This document shows, piece by piece, positions 9,209-18,643 of a DNA stretch of 64,000 nt. The notes beneath the pieces were generated by a model, which saw nothing but the letters and a program-made list of their open reading frames with translations, did no database searches and was not told where the DNA came from. Source of the DNA: Prochlorococcus sp. AG-424-P23. GTDB lineage: Bacteria > Cyanobacteriota > Cyanobacteriia > PCC-6307 > Cyanobiaceae. Each line of letters begins with the position of its first letter. Position 1 is the stretch's first letter. Location of the stretch: NCBI GenBank assembly GCA_003210135.1, contig QCNK01000002.1, positions 41,211-105,210 on the forward strand. Direction: 5' to 3'. The position numbers and the translations under genes are program-made.

Positions 9209-9298
9209 ATGGAGCTAAATACTTTCTTGCTTATCTTATTAGTCATAGCAAATTTTACAAATTTATATCTGACTCATTTCAAAAAAAAGAAAAGGTAG
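9209..9298 (+). CDS. 29-aa single-membrane-helix microprotein (not in ORF track)
   Basis: ATG at 9209 opens MELNTFLLILLVIANFTNL followed by a helix end and a KKKKR tail: one TM segment with a cytosolic basic anchor (positive-inside). Its first nine codons closely match another tiny ORF at 40666 (LNTFLLI shared; a 14-nt identical run). It sits directly upstream of the Pho box of ptxA. Expression is unproven. Confidence 0.4.
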   Translation: MELNTFLLILLVIANFTNLYLTHFKKKKR

Positions 9299-9332
9299 TA
9301 GTTTTTACAATTTAAATAAAGCTTTTAATTCC

Positions 9333-9362
9333 CTTAACCTTCTATTAATTTTAAGTTAAAAA
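9333..9362 (+). promoter_or_regulatory. Pho box upstream of ptxABCD
   Basis: There are three 8-mers at 11-base spacing: CTTAACCT (9333-9340, a perfect consensus unit), ATTAATTT (9344-9351) and GTTAAAAA (9355-9362). Cyanobacterial Pho boxes are tandem PyTTAAPyPy(T/A) units with 3-base spacers bound by PhoB/SphR. A -10-like GATAAT follows at 9366-9371. The start codon GTG 9410 lies about 35-40 bases after the implied transcription start. Confidence 0.7.
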
Positions 9363-9409
9363 AAAGATAATCAAATCAGTTTTCAATAGGACTAATAAAT
9401 TAAATCCTA

Positions 9410-10195
9410 GTGAATAATAAGCTCTCCTTAAAAAATATTAATGTCAAATATGGAGAGAGCCTAGCTTTAAAATCAATAAACTTGGATATTTACAAAGGTG
9501 AATTTGTAGTCCTTCTTGGATCTTCTGGGGCAGGTAAATCAACTTTACTAAGAACAATAAATCAATTGAATCCATTAACTTCAGGAGAGTTAGATTTTTT
9601 TGATTTAGGAAAAATAAGAAATAAAAAAGATCTTCAGAATTTAAGAAAAAAAACTGGGATGATATTTCAACAACATCAGTTGATTGAGAGAAATACTGTT
9701 TTCCAAAATGTTTTAACTGGTCGACTTGGATTTCATTCATTACTTAGAAGCATTTTACCTCTTCCAAAATTTGATCAAGAACTTGCTCTCGATTGTATAG
9801 ATAGAGTTAACCTCTTAGACAAAGCGCTTGTAAAAGTAAAAGAATTAAGCGGAGGACAACAACAAAGAGTTGGAATTGCTAGAGCTTTAGCTCAAAATCC
9901 TTCGTTGATTTTGGCAGATGAACCAATAGCTAGTCTTGACCCAAAAACTTCCCATCAAGTTTTATCGATGCTTAAAGATATTTGTAAGAAAGATAATATA
10001 TCAGCATTAACTAGTCTTCACCAAGTTGATTTTGCTAAAGAATATGGAGATAGAATTATTGGCTTAAGTCATGGGAAAATAGTTTTTAATGGTAAATCAG
10101 ATCAACTTTCAGACGAGATTTTAAAAAATATTTATTCATCTTCACCAATAACAGAAGAAACAAATTTTACCTCAAATGAAGTGGTAATGGTTTAA
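9410..10195 (+). CDS. ptxA: phosphite/phosphonate ABC transporter ATP-binding protein PtxA (PhnC family)
   Basis: ATPase subunit of the importer. Walker A GSSGAGKST is at residues 37-45, the Q-loop Gln near 87, signature LSGGQ at 146-150 and Walker B LILADE ending at 171. 261 aa is usual for PhnC/PtxA. The start is GTG at 9410, the only in-frame initiator matching the family N-terminus. It is first in the ptxABCD run behind a Pho box. The assignment to phosphite rather than another phosphonate rests on the ptxD gene three places downstream. Confidence 0.9.
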   Translation: MNNKLSLKNINVKYGESLALKSINLDIYKGEFVVLLGSSGAGKSTLLRTINQLNPLTSGELDFFDLGKIRNKKDLQNLRKKTGMIFQQHQLIERNTVFQNVLTGRLGFHSLLRSILPLPKFDQELALDCIDRVNLLDKALVKVKELSGGQQQRVGIARALAQNPSLILADEPIASLDPKTSHQVLSMLKDICKKDNISALTSLHQVDFAKEYGDRIIGLSHGKIVFNGKSDQLSDEILKNIYSSSPITEETNFTSNEVVMV

Positions 10196-10207
10196 AACCA
10201 CTTCATT
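10175..10207 (+). other. intercistronic hairpin between ptxA and ptxB
   Basis: A perfect 10-bp inverted repeat, AATGAAGTGG (10175-10184) and CCACTTCATT (10198-10207), encloses 13 bases and contains the ptxA stop codon. It is followed by A-rich, not T-rich, sequence, so it is not a classical terminator. In binding-protein transporters such a hairpin often protects or partly separates the segment for the abundant binding protein (here ptxB). Confidence 0.55.
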
Positions 10208-10209
10208 AA

Positions 10210-11106
<897 letters not shown>

Positions 11107-11143
11107 AAAATCACTTTAAAAATACAAATAAAAAAATTATTAA

Positions 11144-11941
11144 ATGGATAAATTCAAAAGAATTTTAGAGGTCGAAAGGAGGACTTGGAAAAAACAATTT
11201 TTCAGGATTCTCATAATTTTGATATTTGTATTTTCTTCTTTAGCAGTTGTTGGTCTTTTCGATTTTGAAAGGATAAGTACAGGTATTCCGGCAGTTTTAA
11301 AATTACTGCCGGAAATGTTTCCTCCTGATTTCTCAAGAGCTGGAACTTGGTTTAAACCTTTAATAGACTCTTTGGCAATGAGTATCGCAGGAACTTCGAT
11401 TTCTGTTTTTTTATCTTTAGTTCTATGTTTTTTTGCTGCAAGAAATACAACTATAAATCCAATTGTTTACAACTTAGCAACACTAATTTTAAACGTCACA
11501 AGAGCTGTTCCTGAATTAATTTTAGGTATTATTCTAGTTGCAATGATTGGCTTTGGTGCTCTACCGGGGACATTGGCATTAGGTCTTCATTCTGTTGGAA
11601 TGTTAGGTAAATTTTATGCTGAAGCTATTGAGCTTTGTGACAAGGAACCTATAGAAGCAGCTAGAGCTTCTGGCGCAAGTGATCTACAAGTTATTGTGCA
11701 TAGCATTCTTCCTCAAGTTTTTCCTGCTATGGCTGATGTTACTTTTTATAGATGGGAATACAACTTTAGAGCTTCAATGGTTGTGGGCGCTGTAGGGGCT
11801 GGTGGTATAGGTTTAGAGATCATAAGTGCTTTGAGGATAATGGATTATGCTCAAGTATCAGCTTTATTAATAGTAGTTTTAGTCGTAGTAACTGTATTAG
11901 ATAGCATGAGTAACTATCTCAGGAAATCAGTATCTGAATAA
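11144..11941 (+). CDS. ptxC: phosphite/phosphonate ABC transporter permease PtxC (PhnE family)
   Basis: Integral membrane subunit of 265 aa with about six helices. The EAA-type coupling loop EAARASGASDLQVIVHSILPQ (without its first residue) meets PtxA, and FRASMVVGAVGAGGIGLEI near the C-terminus is typical of PhnE. The gene starts 37 bases after ptxB and ends 10 bases before ptxD, consistent with one transcript. Confidence 0.9.
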   Translation: MDKFKRILEVERRTWKKQFFRILIILIFVFSSLAVVGLFDFERISTGIPAVLKLLPEMFPPDFSRAGTWFKPLIDSLAMSIAGTSISVFLSLVLCFFAARNTTINPIVYNLATLILNVTRAVPELILGIILVAMIGFGALPGTLALGLHSVGMLGKFYAEAIELCDKEPIEAARASGASDLQVIVHSILPQVFPAMADVTFYRWEYNFRASMVVGAVGAGGIGLEIISALRIMDYAQVSALLIVVLVVVTVLDSMSNYLRKSVSE

Positions 11942-11951
11942 TTCTCATAAA

Positions 11952-12908
11952 ATGAAAAAGGTTGTTATTTCCAATAAAGTTCATACTGAAGTTATTGAGT
12001 TATTAGAAAAAAATTTTGAAGTAATTAGTAACCAAAATGATAAACCTCTAACTTATGAAAAATTAAAGTTCTTATGTAAAGATGCACATGGTGTGATGGT
12101 ATTCATGCCAGATAGAATTGATAAAAACTTTTTAGATAATTCAAAAAATTTAGAGATCATCTCTGGAGCACTAAGAGGATTTGACAATATTGATTTGGAA
12201 GAGTGCATAAAAAGAAATATTAAATTTACAATGATCCCAGATTTACTTGCTTCGCCAACAGCTGAGTTAACGTTGGGACTTCTTATTGGTTTATCAAGAA
12301 ATCTACTAATAGGTGATGAATATGTTAGATCTGAAAAGTTTAAAGGTTGGGAACCAAAATTCTTCTCAAATGGGATTGAAGGGAAAAATGTTTGTCTTCT
12401 GGGTATGGGTAAATTAGGGGTTGAAGTAGCTAGGAAGATTAAAGGTTTTAATGTAAAACTTTTTTATCATGATTTACAAAAATTAGATTCAATAGATGAA
12501 CAACAACTAAACACCGAATATCTGGAATTAAATGATCTTTTTGAGAAGGCTGATTATTTGGTTATTCTTTTACCTTTGAAAAACGATACTTACCATTTTA
12601 TTAACTTTGAAAATATTTTAAAAATAAAAAAAAGTTGTTTAATTATTAATACTTCAAGAGGTTCTGTAGTAGATGAGAGTGCAATTGCACAAGCAATTAA
12701 TTCTGGGCACATAGGAGGATATGCTTCAGATGTCTTTGAATTTGAAGATTTATCGATAAAAGATCGACCAAAAAAAATTAATCAGGAATTATTAAATTTA
12801 AAAGATAAGACTTTTTTTACTCCTCATCTTGGCTCGGCAGTTGATAAAGTTAGACTTTTTATTGAATTAGAAGCTGCTCAAAATATTATCAACTTTTTAT
12901 ATCATTAA
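11952..12908 (+). CDS. ptxD: NAD-dependent phosphite dehydrogenase PtxD
   Basis: D-2-hydroxyacid-dehydrogenase-family enzyme that oxidises phosphite to phosphate with NAD+. Rossmann GMGKLG is at residues 151-156, with Asp174 at the end of the next strand, which favours NAD over NADP. Catalytic residues are Arg in NTSRGSVVDE, Glu in DVFEFED and His in FTPHLGSAVD. The motif DVFEFEDLSIKDRPKKI matches the PtxD-specific DVFEMEDWA..DRP segment and separates it from ordinary glycerate or lactate dehydrogenases. Its place behind ptxABC supports the call. Its end overlaps the convergent GNAT gene by 20 bases. Confidence 0.92.
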   Translation: MKKVVISNKVHTEVIELLEKNFEVISNQNDKPLTYEKLKFLCKDAHGVMVFMPDRIDKNFLDNSKNLEIISGALRGFDNIDLEECIKRNIKFTMIPDLLASPTAELTLGLLIGLSRNLLIGDEYVRSEKFKGWEPKFFSNGIEGKNVCLLGMGKLGVEVARKIKGFNVKLFYHDLQKLDSIDEQQLNTEYLELNDLFEKADYLVILLPLKNDTYHFINFENILKIKKSCLIINTSRGSVVDESAIAQAINSGHIGGYASDVFEFEDLSIKDRPKKINQELLNLKDKTFFTPHLGSAVDKVRLFIELEAAQNIINFLYH

Positions 12909-13314
12909 TAGTTTTATACATTTTTATATAAGAGATATTTTCTTTTTTGAAATAATCACCTTCAGATAAAAAACCGAATTTTTCATAAAACATTTGGGCT
13001 TTTTTTCTAGAAAATAAATAAATATAATTTATGTTTTTTAATTCTAAGAAAGAAATTGAATGACAAATTAATTTAGACCCAAATCCTTTTTTTTGATAAG
13101 CAGGTTTTGTGGCCATTTTTCTAATTCTTGCTTTATTTTCTTTCATGAAAAGTGAAATTATTGATATTAATTCCTCTTGTTTATATAAACCAAAATGTGT
13201 CCCATTTTTATCATCTTCAAGAATACAAAATTCTCTTTTTTTATCTGGCCAAATAGCTTCATGCCTTATATCAATAGTTTGATTAGAATATATTTTTCTA
13301 ATTGAAATTGGCAT
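12889..13314 (-). CDS. GNAT-family N-acetyltransferase
   Basis: Single GNAT domain of 141 aa. The acetyl-CoA pyrophosphate loop is KPAYQKKGFGSKLI, and the fold ends with the usual YIYLFSRKKAQMFYEKFGF strand-helix-strand (split over 20 residues). The acceptor is unknown. It is the only minus-strand gene inside the phosphite/phosphonate cluster and separates ptxD from phnY. Acetylation of a phosphonate or a toxic phosphorus compound is conceivable, because some C-P pathways carry PhnO-type acetyltransferases, but nothing in the sequence shows this. Confidence 0.72.
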   Translation of the reverse strand: MPISIRKIYSNQTIDIRHEAIWPDKKREFCILEDDKNGTHFGLYKQEELISIISLFMKENKARIRKMATKPAYQKKGFGSKLICHSISFLELKNINYIYLFSRKKAQMFYEKFGFLSEGDYFKKENISYIKMYKTINDIKS

Positions 13315-13332
13315 TCTTAATTATCTTTTCTT

Positions 13333-13351
13333 CTTAAATTTATCTTAATCA
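13333..13351 (+). promoter_or_regulatory. Pho-box-like repeat upstream of phnYZ
   Basis: Two 8-mers with a 3-base spacer, CTTAAATT (13333-13340) and CTTAATCA (13344-13351), are followed 8 bases later by a -10-like TAATAT (13360-13365). The geometry equals the ptxA box. It gives phnYZ its own promoter, as expected because the minus-strand GNAT gene interrupts the cluster. Confidence 0.55.
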
Positions 13352-13386
13352 TAAATGTTTAATATCTTGTTAAGACTTGTATTGAG

Positions 13387-14124
13387 GTGCAATCAGTTTT
13401 GAACAATATAAAATTAAAATTCGATAATGACGGATTTATAGTTAATGAGAACCTAATAAATCAAAGTGATTTAGAGGCAATTGAAAAATGGATTAGTGAA
13501 CTTAACGACTCTAAAGAGGTTAACCATCATTATGAAAAAACAGTTAATGGTAAAGTGCTTTCAAGAACAGAAAACTTTGTAAGCTCGCATACATCTTTTA
13601 GGGAATTTCTTTTAAGTTCATCAATAAAAGATTATTTAACTATGCTATTTGATGATGAACCAATATTATTCAAGGAAAAAATAAATTATAAATACCCAGG
13701 GGGAGCTGGATATGCACCTCATCAAGATGCTCCTGCTTATCCTTTTGGGAAAAAACACATAACAATGCTATTAGCTATAGATGACTCTGATATAAATAAT
13801 GGATGTTTGGAATTTGCAAGAGGTAGAAATAATGAGGGCATAATAAATATTGATGAAAAGGGGTGTATAAATTCACTAACCGCAGAAAAATTTGTTTGGG
13901 AGAAGATACCTCTTAAAAAAGGAGGCGCAGTATTTTTTGATTCTTTTGTTCCTCACAGAAGTTCAACAAATAAATCTAGTCGTCCAAGAAGAGCGCTCTA
14001 TGTTACTTATAATGCTAAAACTGAAGGCGATTTAAGAAAAGATTATTATGACTTTAAAAAGAACTCTCTTAAAGATGGATATGTAAGTTTAATAGGTCAC
14101 TTTGAAGGAGAAACAATTAAATGA
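13387..14124 (+). CDS. phnY: PhnY-type Fe(II)/2-oxoglutarate dioxygenase (methylphosphonate hydroxylase)
   Basis: PhyH-family dioxygenase predicted to hydroxylate the alpha carbon of methylphosphonate to hydroxymethylphosphonate, using O2 and 2-oxoglutarate. The iron triad is His112 and Asp114 (PHQDAPAYP) plus His190 (FVPHRSS), and an Arg around 200-202 (SRPRRAL) can hold 2-oxoglutarate. 245 aa with a GTG start at 13387. It overlaps phnZ by 4 bases (ATGA), a strong pairing signal. The substrate preference for methylphosphonate over 2-aminoethylphosphonate is inferred from the marine Prochlorococcus context. Confidence 0.85.
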   Translation: MQSVLNNIKLKFDNDGFIVNENLINQSDLEAIEKWISELNDSKEVNHHYEKTVNGKVLSRTENFVSSHTSFREFLLSSSIKDYLTMLFDDEPILFKEKINYKYPGGAGYAPHQDAPAYPFGKKHITMLLAIDDSDINNGCLEFARGRNNEGIINIDEKGCINSLTAEKFVWEKIPLKKGGAVFFDSFVPHRSSTNKSSRPRRALYVTYNAKTEGDLRKDYYDFKKNSLKDGYVSLIGHFEGETIK

Positions 14125-14726
14125 AATACAAAACTATTAAAAACTTCAAAAACAAATTACAAAATTCTGATAACAATGAATTTGTAGATTTATTATTTGA
14201 CTTTATTAAGGAGGAAGGAAAAACTAATTATGATGAATCAGTCACTCAATTACAACATAGTCTCCAAACAGCTTCACTCGCTCGCACTGAAGATGGCAGA
14301 AGGCATATAGTAATTGCTTCTTTGTTACACGATATAGGTCATCTTCTAATCGATGAAAATGACTCAAAAAATGATTTCTTAAAAAAAGATCTTAACCATG
14401 AAAATATTGCTTCAAATTTTTTAAAAGATTTTTTCTCTGAAGAAATTACAGAAAGTATTCGCTTACACGTTGTAGCAAAAAGATATTTATGCTCAATCGA
14501 TAATTCTTATTATGAAAGTTTATCTAAAGCATCTAAAAATAGTTTTCAGGTACAAGGTGGTGCTTTAAATAAAGAAGAGATTAATGAACTAGAAAATAAT
14601 AAATACTTCAAAGATGCAGTTCGATTAAGAAAATGGGATGATAGAGGAAAGGTTTCTCTAAAAGAAGTTGAAGAATTAGATACTTATAAAGAAATGATTG
14701 TTGCTGAAAGATTAGCTATCTATTAA
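14121..14726 (+). CDS. phnZ: PhnZ-type mixed-valence di-iron oxygenase (HD domain)
   Basis: HD-domain oxygenase that cleaves the C-P bond of the hydroxyphosphonate made by PhnY, giving phosphate and, from hydroxymethylphosphonate, formate. Metal ligands are visible as His46 (QLQHSLQ), His70-Asp71 (LLHDIGH), His93 (LNHENIA), His116 (RLHVVAKRYL) and a late Asp in LRKWDDRGK. The NYDES segment just before the first His corresponds to the substrate-gating region of PhnZ. 201 aa is the family length. It is translationally coupled to phnY. The 3' end overlaps the convergent osmC gene by 11 bases. Confidence 0.86.
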   Translation: MKYKTIKNFKNKLQNSDNNEFVDLLFDFIKEEGKTNYDESVTQLQHSLQTASLARTEDGRRHIVIASLLHDIGHLLIDENDSKNDFLKKDLNHENIASNFLKDFFSEEITESIRLHVVAKRYLCSIDNSYYESLSKASKNSFQVQGGALNKEEINELENNKYFKDAVRLRKWDDRGKVSLKEVEELDTYKEMIVAERLAIY

Positions 14727-15117
14727 AAATATATTCATAGCTTATATTTATAGATTCTTTAAGAGAATTGCTTATGAATGATGATTCAATTTTTTCTTTT
14801 ATAAAGTTCTTTATTTTTAATTTCTTAATAAGTGGAAGGCATATTTTACAATGCAAGGTTGAAATTTTATTATTTTGAACATCACTTTTAGAGATAATGT
14901 CAACATAAAAACTTTTTGATTCAATATTATTCTTTTCTAGAATTATTCCAAGAGTTGTTGAAATACAAGAAGCTAAAGATGCAGACAATAGATTTGAGGG
15001 TTTAGTCTGTTCGCAAGAATCATGTAAATTTCTATTCGAATTTGTTTTTATTTTTAAATGATTTTCAAGGATAATTTCACTCTCAAATTCACCTACATAT
15101 TTCGCCTTAATTGACAT
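14716..15117 (-). CDS. OsmC-like protein
   Basis: 133-aa OsmC/Ohr-superfamily protein. Proteins of this family reduce organic hydroperoxides through a redox Cys pair. Cys51 lies in the standard helix (LLSASLASCISTTLGI) and Cys35 (LHDSCEQTKPSNLL) is a possible partner, although its placement differs from classical Ohr, so peroxidase activity is uncertain. It is divergent from acr3, with a Pho-box-like repeat oriented toward this gene in the shared 100-base promoter region. That suggests a role in phosphate or arsenic stress. Confidence 0.8.
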   Translation of the reverse strand: MSIKAKYVGEFESEIILENHLKIKTNSNRNLHDSCEQTKPSNLLSASLASCISTTLGIILEKNNIESKSFYVDIISKSDVQNNKISTLHCKICLPLIKKLKIKNFIKEKIESSFISNSLKESINISYEYIFNR

Positions 15118-15152
15118 ATAAAAATAGTTATTATTAAGAGCTTATTATGGAT

Positions 15153-15171
15153 AAATTAAGTTAAGATTAAG
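15153..15171 (-). promoter_or_regulatory. Pho-box-like repeat between osmC-like gene and acr3
   Basis: Read on the minus strand, CTTAATCT and CTTAATTT are separated by TAA. Both units fit PyTTAAPyPy(T/A) with the 3-base spacer of cyanobacterial Pho boxes. It points toward the OsmC gene (start 36 bases away) and lies 45 bases before acr3, so it could serve either or both. Confidence 0.6.
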
Positions 15172-15216
15172 ACCAAAAAATTTTGCTAAATTTAATAATT
15201 GATTAAAAAATTTTAA

Positions 15217-16227
15217 ATGCAATTTTCTGATAGATATCTAAGTATTTGGGTTTTATTAGCAATGTGTATTGGATCTTTATCCGGTTATTTATTTCCTAAT
15301 TTATCTCAATTTATAGGGGGATTAGAACTCTCAAGAATAAATCTTCCAATAGCAATTCTTATCTGGGGAATGATTTTCCCAATGATGTTATCAATAGATT
15401 TCAAGTCAATAATAAATTTGAAATATAAGATTAAAGGATTTTCTATTATCCTTTTTATTAATTGGTTAATAAAACCAGTTTCAATGGCAATCATCGCAGC
15501 TTCTTTTTTATATTTTTTATATGGTAAGTTGATAGATCCTATACTTGCTAAAGAATATGTTTCTGGAATGATTCTATTAGGAATAGCACCATGTACAGCA
15601 ATGGTTTTTGTCTGGAGTAATCTAGCTAAAGGCGATCCTTTATTTACTTTAATACAAGTAGCTATTAATGATCTAATATTAATTTTAGCCTTTCCATTAT
15701 TGTCAAAAATTCTTTTAGGATTTAATAGTATAGATATCCCGTTAGATACTGTTTTCGGTTCTGTAATAATCTTTATTTTGGTACCACTTTTTCTAGCAAT
15801 ATTTTTAAAAAATAAAATCTATAGCGAAAAAAGAATAAAAATTATTTTGAATAAAAGTAAAAGTTATTCGTTGTTTTTTTTAATTCTTACAGTCTTTTTA
15901 TTATTCTTTGTTCAATCAAAATCTATATTACAAAATCCTATTCATATAATCTTAATTTCAATTCCATTAATAATACAGACTCTTTTTATTTTTTATTTAA
16001 CTGCTTTTTCAATGAAGTTTTTTGGGCAAAAGTATTCTATTTCCTGTCCAGGCTCGATGATAGCCGCTTCAAACTTTTTTGAACTCGCAGTAGCTGTATC
16101 GATTACTCTTTTTGGTGTTAATTCAGGAGCTGCTTTGGCAACCATAGTTGGGGTACTAGTAGAAGTTCCTTTGATGCTTTATTTAGTAAATATTTCTAAG
16201 TCTTCCAAAATACTATTTATAAAGTAA
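15217..16227 (+). CDS. acr3: ACR3-family arsenite efflux transporter
   Basis: Ten-helix transporter of the bile/arsenite/riboflavin superfamily, 336 aa, exporting As(III) driven by the proton motive force. The ACR3 hallmark is clear: GIAPCTAMVFVWSNLAKGDP, with essential Cys126 in the broken fourth helix, followed by QVAINDLILI. No arsR or arsC is adjacent, so control probably comes through the Pho box. Together with arsM it gives an arsenic detoxification pair around the phosphorus genes, sensible because arsenate enters by phosphate uptake. Confidence 0.88.
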   Translation: MQFSDRYLSIWVLLAMCIGSLSGYLFPNLSQFIGGLELSRINLPIAILIWGMIFPMMLSIDFKSIINLKYKIKGFSIILFINWLIKPVSMAIIAASFLYFLYGKLIDPILAKEYVSGMILLGIAPCTAMVFVWSNLAKGDPLFTLIQVAINDLILILAFPLLSKILLGFNSIDIPLDTVFGSVIIFILVPLFLAIFLKNKIYSEKRIKIILNKSKSYSLFFLILTVFLLFFVQSKSILQNPIHIILISIPLIIQTLFIFYLTAFSMKFFGQKYSISCPGSMIAASNFFELAVAVSITLFGVNSGAALATIVGVLVEVPLMLYLVNISKSSKILFIK

Positions 16228-16313
16228 TATTTTCTTCAAGTTTTTTCTTTTTAAGCAACTGATCCCAACAATCTTTATCAATCAGCCTTATTTAATATAA
16301 AAAAAGATTTATC

Positions 16314-17018
16314 TTACCAAGGAATCTCTGAGCTGTCCCATGCAATAAATTTTCCACTAGATCCTGGATTTTGATTTTTAATAATATTGATCAAAAATTG
16401 GGATGATTTTTCTTTACTAAATAATTTATGTTCTGGAACAAATTTGTGAAAAGGTCTAGATAGATCAGTATCTACTGTCCCTGGATGAAGCAATGTAATA
16501 GTAGCCTTTGGGAAACGTCTAGCCCATTCAATACTTAAAGACTTAAAAAACTGATTTTGCGCAGATTTTGCAGCTCTATATGAATACCAACCTCCAGTTT
16601 GATTATCTCCAATGCTGCCCACTCTTGCACTTATACTTGCAAAATTAAAATCAAAATCTTTTGGTATAAATTCTTCAATAGTTTTAGCTAATAGAATAGG
16701 AGAAAAGGCATTTATTGAAAAACTTTCAATCATATTTTTTTTATCAAGATGTTGTAATCTTTTTTCTGGTTGAAGAGAATCACTATGAAGTCTACCTGTA
16801 GCATTAACAACTAGCCTTAATTTTGAAGGGTGATTTGATATTTTATTTTTTAACTGCAAAAGGGATTCAGAATCCTCTATGTCTAATTCCCAAAAAGAAT
16901 TAAATTCACTATTTCTTCCACACAAAACAACATCTAAATCTTTTTCACTTTCATGCAGATCATTAGCTAGTTGTGTTCCAATTCCACCTGCGCCTACAAC
17001 TAAGGCTAAGCCTTTCAT
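16314..17018 (-). CDS. short-chain dehydrogenase/reductase
   Basis: NAD(P)-binding SDR of 234 aa. The cofactor loop is VVGAGGIGTQLA at residues 7-18 (a GxGGxG variant), NATG stands in the NNAG position, and the catalytic Ser (SISARVG) precedes the YSYRAAKSAQN Tyr/Lys pair. HPGTVDTDLSRP after the active site is typical of csgA/CG4946-like SDRs. The substrate is unknown. It lies alone between acr3 and murE. Confidence 0.85.
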   Translation of the reverse strand: MKGLALVVGAGGIGTQLANDLHESEKDLDVVLCGRNSEFNSFWELDIEDSESLLQLKNKISNHPSKLRLVVNATGRLHSDSLQPEKRLQHLDKKNMIESFSINAFSPILLAKTIEEFIPKDFDFNFASISARVGSIGDNQTGGWYSYRAAKSAQNQFFKSLSIEWARRFPKATITLLHPGTVDTDLSRPFHKFVPEHKLFSKEKSSQFLINIIKNQNPGSSGKFIAWDSSEIPW

Positions 17019-17099
17019 TTTATTAAAAGTAACTTAATTGATTCTAAGAAACTTTTCTTGTGATTTGCGTAAATATCTTTCTTATTTGAATAGGAAATT

Positions 17100-18635
17100 T
17101 TATTGAGATTTACTTTTTTCTTTTAATAATTCATAAGCTATTTTTCTATCATCAAAATTAATAACTTTATCATTGAGAATTTGGTAGTCTTCATGTCCTT
17201 TTCCTGCAATTAAAACAATATCTTTTTTATTGGCACATTTAATAGATTCATTTATTGCTTTAAATCTATCAATTTCAATTGTTATTTTTTCTCTTTTTTT
17301 TATACCCATCAAAATATCATTTATTATCTTTTGGGGTTCTTCTGATCTTGGATTATCTGAAGTTATAAAAAGTTGATCAGAAAACTCTTCAGCTATTGAT
17401 CCCATTAAAGGCCTTTTACTACGGTCTCGATCTCCGCCACAGCCAAAAACAGTTATGAGTTTCCCTTTACAAAGTTTTTTAATTGATTGCAAAACTTTTT
17501 TTAATCCATCAGGAGTATGGGCATAATCAACAATTACTGTTGGAAGTGATCGTAAAACGACATCATTATCAATTTGTATTTTCTCCATTCTCCCAGGAGC
17601 ACCAGGGAAAGATTGAATTAACTTTGATAGATCTTTTAAAGAAAAATTTAGTTTATACAAAATTGTTATTGCTTGAATTGCATTCATTAAATTAAATTCA
17701 CCGACAAGTGGAACAAAAAGTTGAATTTTTTCTCTAGGTGTATGAAAAATACAAGTGGAACCACTTTCAGTAAATTTTTTATCTGTTACGAAATAACATT
17801 CATCATTTTCAAATTCAATGTCAGTAATCTTTGTCGAGACTAATGAAGATTTTTTTTCAAGATCAGATGATAATTTAGATATCCTAGGGTCATCATGATT
17901 TAATACACAAATTCCATCTTTTTCTTTTAAGTAAGGTGGGAAAAATAATTTTCTTTTTGTTTGAAAATATGATTCCATATCTGAGTGATAATCAAGATGA
18001 TCTTGAGTTAAATTAGTAAAAATAGCCGCCTCAAATTCGCATCCTGATATCCTGTTTTGAGCAATAGAATGAGAACTTACCTCTAATATCGCATATTCAG
18101 ATTCTGCCTCAACAGCAGCATTTAATTTCTTTTGAAGTTTATCGGCGAAATCAGTTGTATGAGAAGCCACTTCTGAAAAGCCAGGCCATCTATTGAGCAA
18201 GGTCCCAAATAATGCAGTCTTTTTCCCTAATTTTTTTAAAAGATATTCCAATAAAAAAGTAATTGTCGTTTTTCCATTTGTACCCGTAACACCAATAAGT
18301 TTTAGTTTTCTTGAAGGCCTATTCCAAAACTCAGCGACTATTTGACCAAAAATATAATCTAAATTATCCTCTATAACCAAAATCCTTTCTCGATCAATAG
18401 ATCCAATTTGTTCTTTTGCCGCAGACCCAATAATGGCTGCCTCTGCGCCATTTTCAATTGCCTCAATACAGTATTTTCCTCCATCAACATTTAAACCAGG
18501 CATACCTAAAAATAAAGTTCCTTTTTGAACTTCTTTAGAGTTAAAAGAAATATTATTGATTTCATGATCGATTAAATCTAATGAAGGAATAATTCCTACC
18601 AAATCTAAAAGTTTATGTAATTTTATAGATCTCAT
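17100..18635 (-). CDS. murE: UDP-MurNAc-tripeptide synthetase MurE
   Basis: Cytoplasmic peptidoglycan ligase that adds the third residue of the stem peptide. ATP loop GVTGTNGKTT is at residues 115-124, and the carbamylated-Lys region is in FQTKRKLFF. The C-terminal DNPRSEEP motif is the meso-diaminopimelate signature, so the substrate is mDAP, not lysine. 511 aa. It follows the yidD and thioredoxin-like genes with spacers under 10 bases, so the three probably share a transcript. Confidence 0.95.
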   Translation of the reverse strand: MRSIKLHKLLDLVGIIPSLDLIDHEINNISFNSKEVQKGTLFLGMPGLNVDGGKYCIEAIENGAEAAIIGSAAKEQIGSIDRERILVIEDNLDYIFGQIVAEFWNRPSRKLKLIGVTGTNGKTTITFLLEYLLKKLGKKTALFGTLLNRWPGFSEVASHTTDFADKLQKKLNAAVEAESEYAILEVSSHSIAQNRISGCEFEAAIFTNLTQDHLDYHSDMESYFQTKRKLFFPPYLKEKDGICVLNHDDPRISKLSSDLEKKSSLVSTKITDIEFENDECYFVTDKKFTESGSTCIFHTPREKIQLFVPLVGEFNLMNAIQAITILYKLNFSLKDLSKLIQSFPGAPGRMEKIQIDNDVVLRSLPTVIVDYAHTPDGLKKVLQSIKKLCKGKLITVFGCGGDRDRSKRPLMGSIAEEFSDQLFITSDNPRSEEPQKIINDILMGIKKREKITIEIDRFKAINESIKCANKKDIVLIAGKGHEDYQILNDKVINFDDRKIAYELLKEKSKSQ

Positions 18636-18643
18636 ATAAAAAA

